This document shows positions 61,472 through 64,000 of a DNA stretch of 64,000 nt, piece by piece (the stretch's first letter is position 1; each line of letters opens with the position of its first letter). Under the pieces are notes generated by a model. It made no database searches. It was given only the letters and a program-made list of their open reading frames with translations, and had not been told where the DNA came from. Made by a program: the position numbers and the translations under genes. Source of the stretch: Persicitalea sp963716085 (GTDB taxonomy: Bacteria > Bacteroidota > Bacteroidia > Cytophagales > Spirosomataceae). The stretch spans positions 2,728,001 through 2,792,000 of the forward strand of contig OY970288.1 of assembly GCA_963716085.1 (NCBI GenBank), read 5' to 3'.

Positions 61472-62764
61472 ATGAGATTTACAAATCAAGTTTATGGTGT
61501 GTCAAATGATTTGATAGACACTTACATCGAGAGACCATCAGTAGATGAAATATTTACCAAAGGGCTCCAAAAAAATAAACATATTATTGTTTACGGTGCT
61601 TCCAAGCAAGGTAAGACATCTTTAATAAACAAACATCTGACTGAAGAACACTATGTGAAAGTCAACTGCTCACCAACATCAAGGGCATTGGACATTTATA
61701 ATTCAATTGCAAGACAGTTGGACGTGGAAATATTAGACTCCAGGGAAGAGAAAACTATGGTTGGTGGTGAAGCTAAGGTTGGATTGAAAGCAAAAATTCG
61801 TATTCCTTTCTTTGGTGGTAGTGATGCTGAAACAGAGGCTTCCATTTCAGCAGATAAAGAAAAAGGCAAATCGTTTAAGGTTATTGATTATAATTTAGCA
61901 CTAGCTCAAGACCTTTCAGAATTGCTCAGGAGTATTGGTTTCAACAAAAGAATAATATTAGAAAATTTCCATTATTTGAACGAAGAGGTTCAAAAGCAGT
62001 TATCAATAGATTTAAGAATATTTGAAGATTACAACATACTTTTCATCATCTTGGGAATTTGGAGAGAGAGAAATCGTTTGGCTCAATTTAATGGCGACTT
62101 GCTTGATCGTGTAATAGAGGTACCTGTAGAACCCTGGGAAAGATCCGACTTGAAAAAGATTGTAGCAGAAGGTCAACCTATACTAAACACGAGTCTTGAT
62201 AATGTTATAGATTATATCATAGATAGTTGCTTTGATAGTGTCGGTGTGTTTCAAGAAATTTGCAAAGAATCTTGCTACGCTGCTGGGGTGAGCCAAACAC
62301 AACAGAATATTGTGGTAGTAACTCAAAGCAATGTCGATTCAGCAATTCAGAAGAAGCTTGAAGACTATTCAAGTAGGCACACAAGATGCATAGAAAGTTT
62401 TATTGAGCAAAAGGCACGTACCTCACAGGAAACACCTTTGTACATCCCTTACTATTTTATTAAGGTTTTATTCGGCGAAAGTATTGTATCTATTATTCAG
62501 GGTATTAAAAGAAAGCCATTGCAAGAAAAAATCAAAGAAATTCATCACCGCCCCGATGATGTAAGACCATCTGATATGGGATATTTCATTAGAAATCTTG
62601 TTTCCAGTCAAATCTCAAAGGGAATTTCACCACCAATATTTGACTATGATAATAGCACTACCTCTATTAAAATTATTGACTCAACCTTTTACTTTTTTAT
62701 AAAAAATTGTAACAGAGATGAGGTTATAGAAGAGCTTGCAACACCAGAAGGGCTTAACGGATAA
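61472..62764 (+). CDS. P-loop ATPase of the STAND/Orc-like type, AT-rich
   Basis: A 430-aa protein not assigned to a named family. A Walker A GASKQGKTS lies at about 43-51, after a leader resembling Orc1/STAND ATPases (VYGVSNDLIDTYIERPSVDE). The Walker B position reads IILENFHYL, without the canonical DE pair. A long central helical region follows, and the C-terminus (about 375-415) looks like a winged helix with SIKIIDSTFYFFIKN, a tail seen in STAND-type ATPases. The codons are visibly more AT-rich than neighbours, which suggests transfer. A sensor or antiphage role is possible but unproven. Confidence 0.7.
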   Translation: MRFTNQVYGVSNDLIDTYIERPSVDEIFTKGLQKNKHIIVYGASKQGKTSLINKHLTEEHYVKVNCSPTSRALDIYNSIARQLDVEILDSREEKTMVGGEAKVGLKAKIRIPFFGGSDAETEASISADKEKGKSFKVIDYNLALAQDLSELLRSIGFNKRIILENFHYLNEEVQKQLSIDLRIFEDYNILFIILGIWRERNRLAQFNGDLLDRVIEVPVEPWERSDLKKIVAEGQPILNTSLDNVIDYIIDSCFDSVGVFQEICKESCYAAGVSQTQQNIVVVTQSNVDSAIQKKLEDYSSRHTRCIESFIEQKARTSQETPLYIPYYFIKVLFGESIVSIIQGIKRKPLQEKIKEIHHRPDDVRPSDMGYFIRNLVSSQISKGISPPIFDYDNSTTSIKIIDSTFYFFIKNCNRDEVIEELATPEGLNG

Positions 62765-62885
62765 TGGTTTATAAATTGATATCATTTCCTCACCTGGTCT
62801 GTTTCCCCCAGCATCTACCACAAGCCTTTTCCATAAAACTTAGAACTACTCCAATCCCACTTTACAAATCCTCAAAACCATCCCA

Positions 62886-63434
62886 ATGGGTAAATTCTAC
62901 AACTTAATACAAACCGCACACAAAGAATTCATCGAAGCCCAGCATATCTTTTTCGTAGCAACGGCTCCCCTCAGCGGTGACGGGAGAGTCAATCTATCGC
63001 CCAAAGGTTTGGATTGTTTTCGGGTACTGGATGATAAGCGGGTGGCTTATATGGACTTAATCAGCAGTGGCAATGAAACCTCAGCGCATACGCTCGAAAA
63101 TGGGCGGATCACTTTCATGTTTTGCTCTTTTGCCGCCAAGCCGAATATTCTGAGGTTGTACGGCAAGGGATTCACCGTATTGCCTGACTCCGACGAATGG
63201 GACTTGTACGCCAAGGACTTCACCATTTATCCAAGCACCCGGCAGATTATTGTGGCGGAGATTGATCTGGTGCAAACTTCCTGTGGCTTTGGGGTGCCGA
63301 TGTTCGATTATGTCGAGGAACGCGACGTCCATTTTAAATGGGCCGAAAAGAAGGGGGCCGAAGGGCTAATCGACTACATGAAAGCGAAGAATTTGAAAAG
63401 CCTCGATGCCTTACCGACTGATCTGGGTTTGTAG
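62886..63434 (+). CDS. Pyridoxamine 5'-phosphate oxidase-like flavin-binding protein
   Basis: A 182-aa protein of the PNPOx-like split-barrel family. IFFVATAPLSGDGRVNLSPKG, NETSAHTLENGRITFMFCSF and LRLYGKGFTVLP are typical. It probably binds FMN or F420-like cofactor as a dimer; the substrate is unknown and it is not the true pyridoxamine oxidase. Lies 121 bases after the ATPase. Confidence 0.85.
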   Translation: MGKFYNLIQTAHKEFIEAQHIFFVATAPLSGDGRVNLSPKGLDCFRVLDDKRVAYMDLISSGNETSAHTLENGRITFMFCSFAAKPNILRLYGKGFTVLPDSDEWDLYAKDFTIYPSTRQIIVAEIDLVQTSCGFGVPMFDYVEERDVHFKWAEKKGAEGLIDYMKAKNLKSLDALPTDLGL

Positions 63435-63522
63435 TTTTCATAAATTCTATGTCTATATACGGTTCACATTCAAATGTATTCACGAATAAGAATTTCAGTT
63501 GATTAATAGATAACTCAGTAAA

Positions 63523-63723
63523 ATGAAAAAATCAGATAACTATTTCTTACTTGCTGTTTTATGCCTAGTAGCTTATCTTATCGTAGAATTCACCGATATA
63601 TATGGGGATTCGGCATGGTTCAATTTTTTTTTACTACTGATGTTTATGACTTTCTTACTAAGTGGGATTTCGCTCAATAGTAAAAAACAATATGGTTCTT
63701 TGACAATTTTTGTGGTGGAGTAA
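63523..63723 (+). CDS. Small hypothetical membrane protein
   Basis: A 66-aa protein with two hydrophobic segments (about 8-24 and 33-48) joined by an acidic loop. AT-rich like the ATPase gene. No family recognised. Its stop comes just before the GCCCC repeat cluster. Confidence 0.5.
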   Translation: MKKSDNYFLLAVLCLVAYLIVEFTDIYGDSAWFNFFLLLMFMTFLLSGISLNSKKQYGSLTIFVVE

Positions 63724-63735
63724 TTGGCCATCTGG

Positions 63736-63870
63736 TTGCGCCCCTCCGGGGCTGGTGTTGGTGCGGGTTTCTTATGCTACAAATCTTGCGCCCCTCCGGG
63801 GCTTCGGAGAAGCCTAACATTTGTAGGATGAGCGAATTGTCAGTAATTTTAAGCCCCGGAGGGGCGCAAC
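63736..63870. repeat. GCGCCCCTCCGGGGC elements, two direct and one inverted
   Basis: TTGCGCCCCTCCGGGGC occurs at 63736-63752 and 63786-63802; the reverse complement, GCCCCGGAGGGGCGCAA, is at 63853-63869. GGGGC/GCCCC pairing would give strong hairpins. No coding potential. The remaining 63871-64000 shows nothing recognisable. Confidence 0.88.
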
Positions 63871-64000
63871 CATTGCGTACTAAAATGAGGTAAACGTATT
63901 TTCTGATATTCGGGCTCGGTTGATTCCACAAAAATTGTCAGAGAACCAATAATATTTGGTCTAATAATCAAGTTATCTCCAACTATATGAATAAAAGAGA

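Noticed and set aside
63674..63931. 85-aa minus-strand frame at the window end
   Set aside because: Made largely of the GCCCC repeat units; no family resemblance.

Overview
The window comes from a Bacteroidota chromosome, most likely Cytophagales (Spirosomataceae/Dyadobacter-like). The evidence is a T9SS-sorted gliding-motility C-terminal (CHU_C) protein, lineage-restricted families (DUF3822, DUF5683, DUF5618, DUF1599), the gene order parA-parB-DUF5683-dapB-lepB, promoters of the Bacteroidota type (-7 TAnnTTTG), and little sign of Shine-Dalgarno sequences. Most of it is densely packed core genome. No rRNA, tRNA, CRISPR array, insertion sequence or prophage was seen.

Layout. 1-6730: malic enzyme, a lipoprotein hydrolase, serine acetyltransferase, a TetR regulator, a peroxiredoxin and a frameshifted ROK sugar kinase. 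6799-10863 (-): a corC-pyrE-ppk1 operon with no bases between genes. 10938-17410: Nudix enzymes, thioredoxin, DUF983, coaD, DUF3822, a CBS protein, a RecD-like helicase and a sterol-desaturase-type hydroxylase. 17418-24226: a glycosyltransferase and Sua5, then a periplasmic GMC dehydrogenase with its small subunit, and a T9SS-exported protein. 24287-33060 (-): a frameshifted DUF5618 gene, an ABC-F ATPase, a frameshifted beta-propeller, an S9 peptidase, ribosomal protein S20, c-di-AMP cyclase and a frameshifted folP. 33102-40524: DUF1599, DoxX/thioredoxin-like protein, aroK, an outer-membrane protein, a strongly low-complexity lipoprotein, proS and an FKBP. 40620-47027 (-): the parA-parB-DUF5683-dapB-lepB-dprA block with an AlbA_2-type gene. 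47193-61405: radical SAM protein, flavoprotein, alanine dehydrogenase, a DEAD-box helicase with a long structured leader and two low-complexity tails, a copper monooxygenase-like lipoprotein, ApaG, Ung, a phospholipase-C-like protein, a sugar isomerase and an rRNA methyltransferase. 61472-63723: a visibly AT-rich end with a P-loop ATPase that looks acquired, a flavin-binding protein and a small membrane protein.

Three themes cut across the window. (1) Four genes, including normally essential folP, are each broken by one base, and every case can be explained by a homopolymer length error, so the raw sequence probably contains indel errors. (2) Intergenic gaps carry at least six families of short stuttering or palindromic repeats (GCTGTCG heptamers, TTTGTGCC octamers, GACGGGGTCGCCCG, GTAGGGGCGAACC, GCGCCCCTCCGGGGC, TTGAC stutters), some present two to five times. 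(3) TTG start codons are frequent and in several genes are the only sensible start. No complete novel multi-gene system is evident. The best candidates for new biology are the AT-rich ATPase, the repeat families, the DEAD-box leader and the low-complexity lipoprotein.
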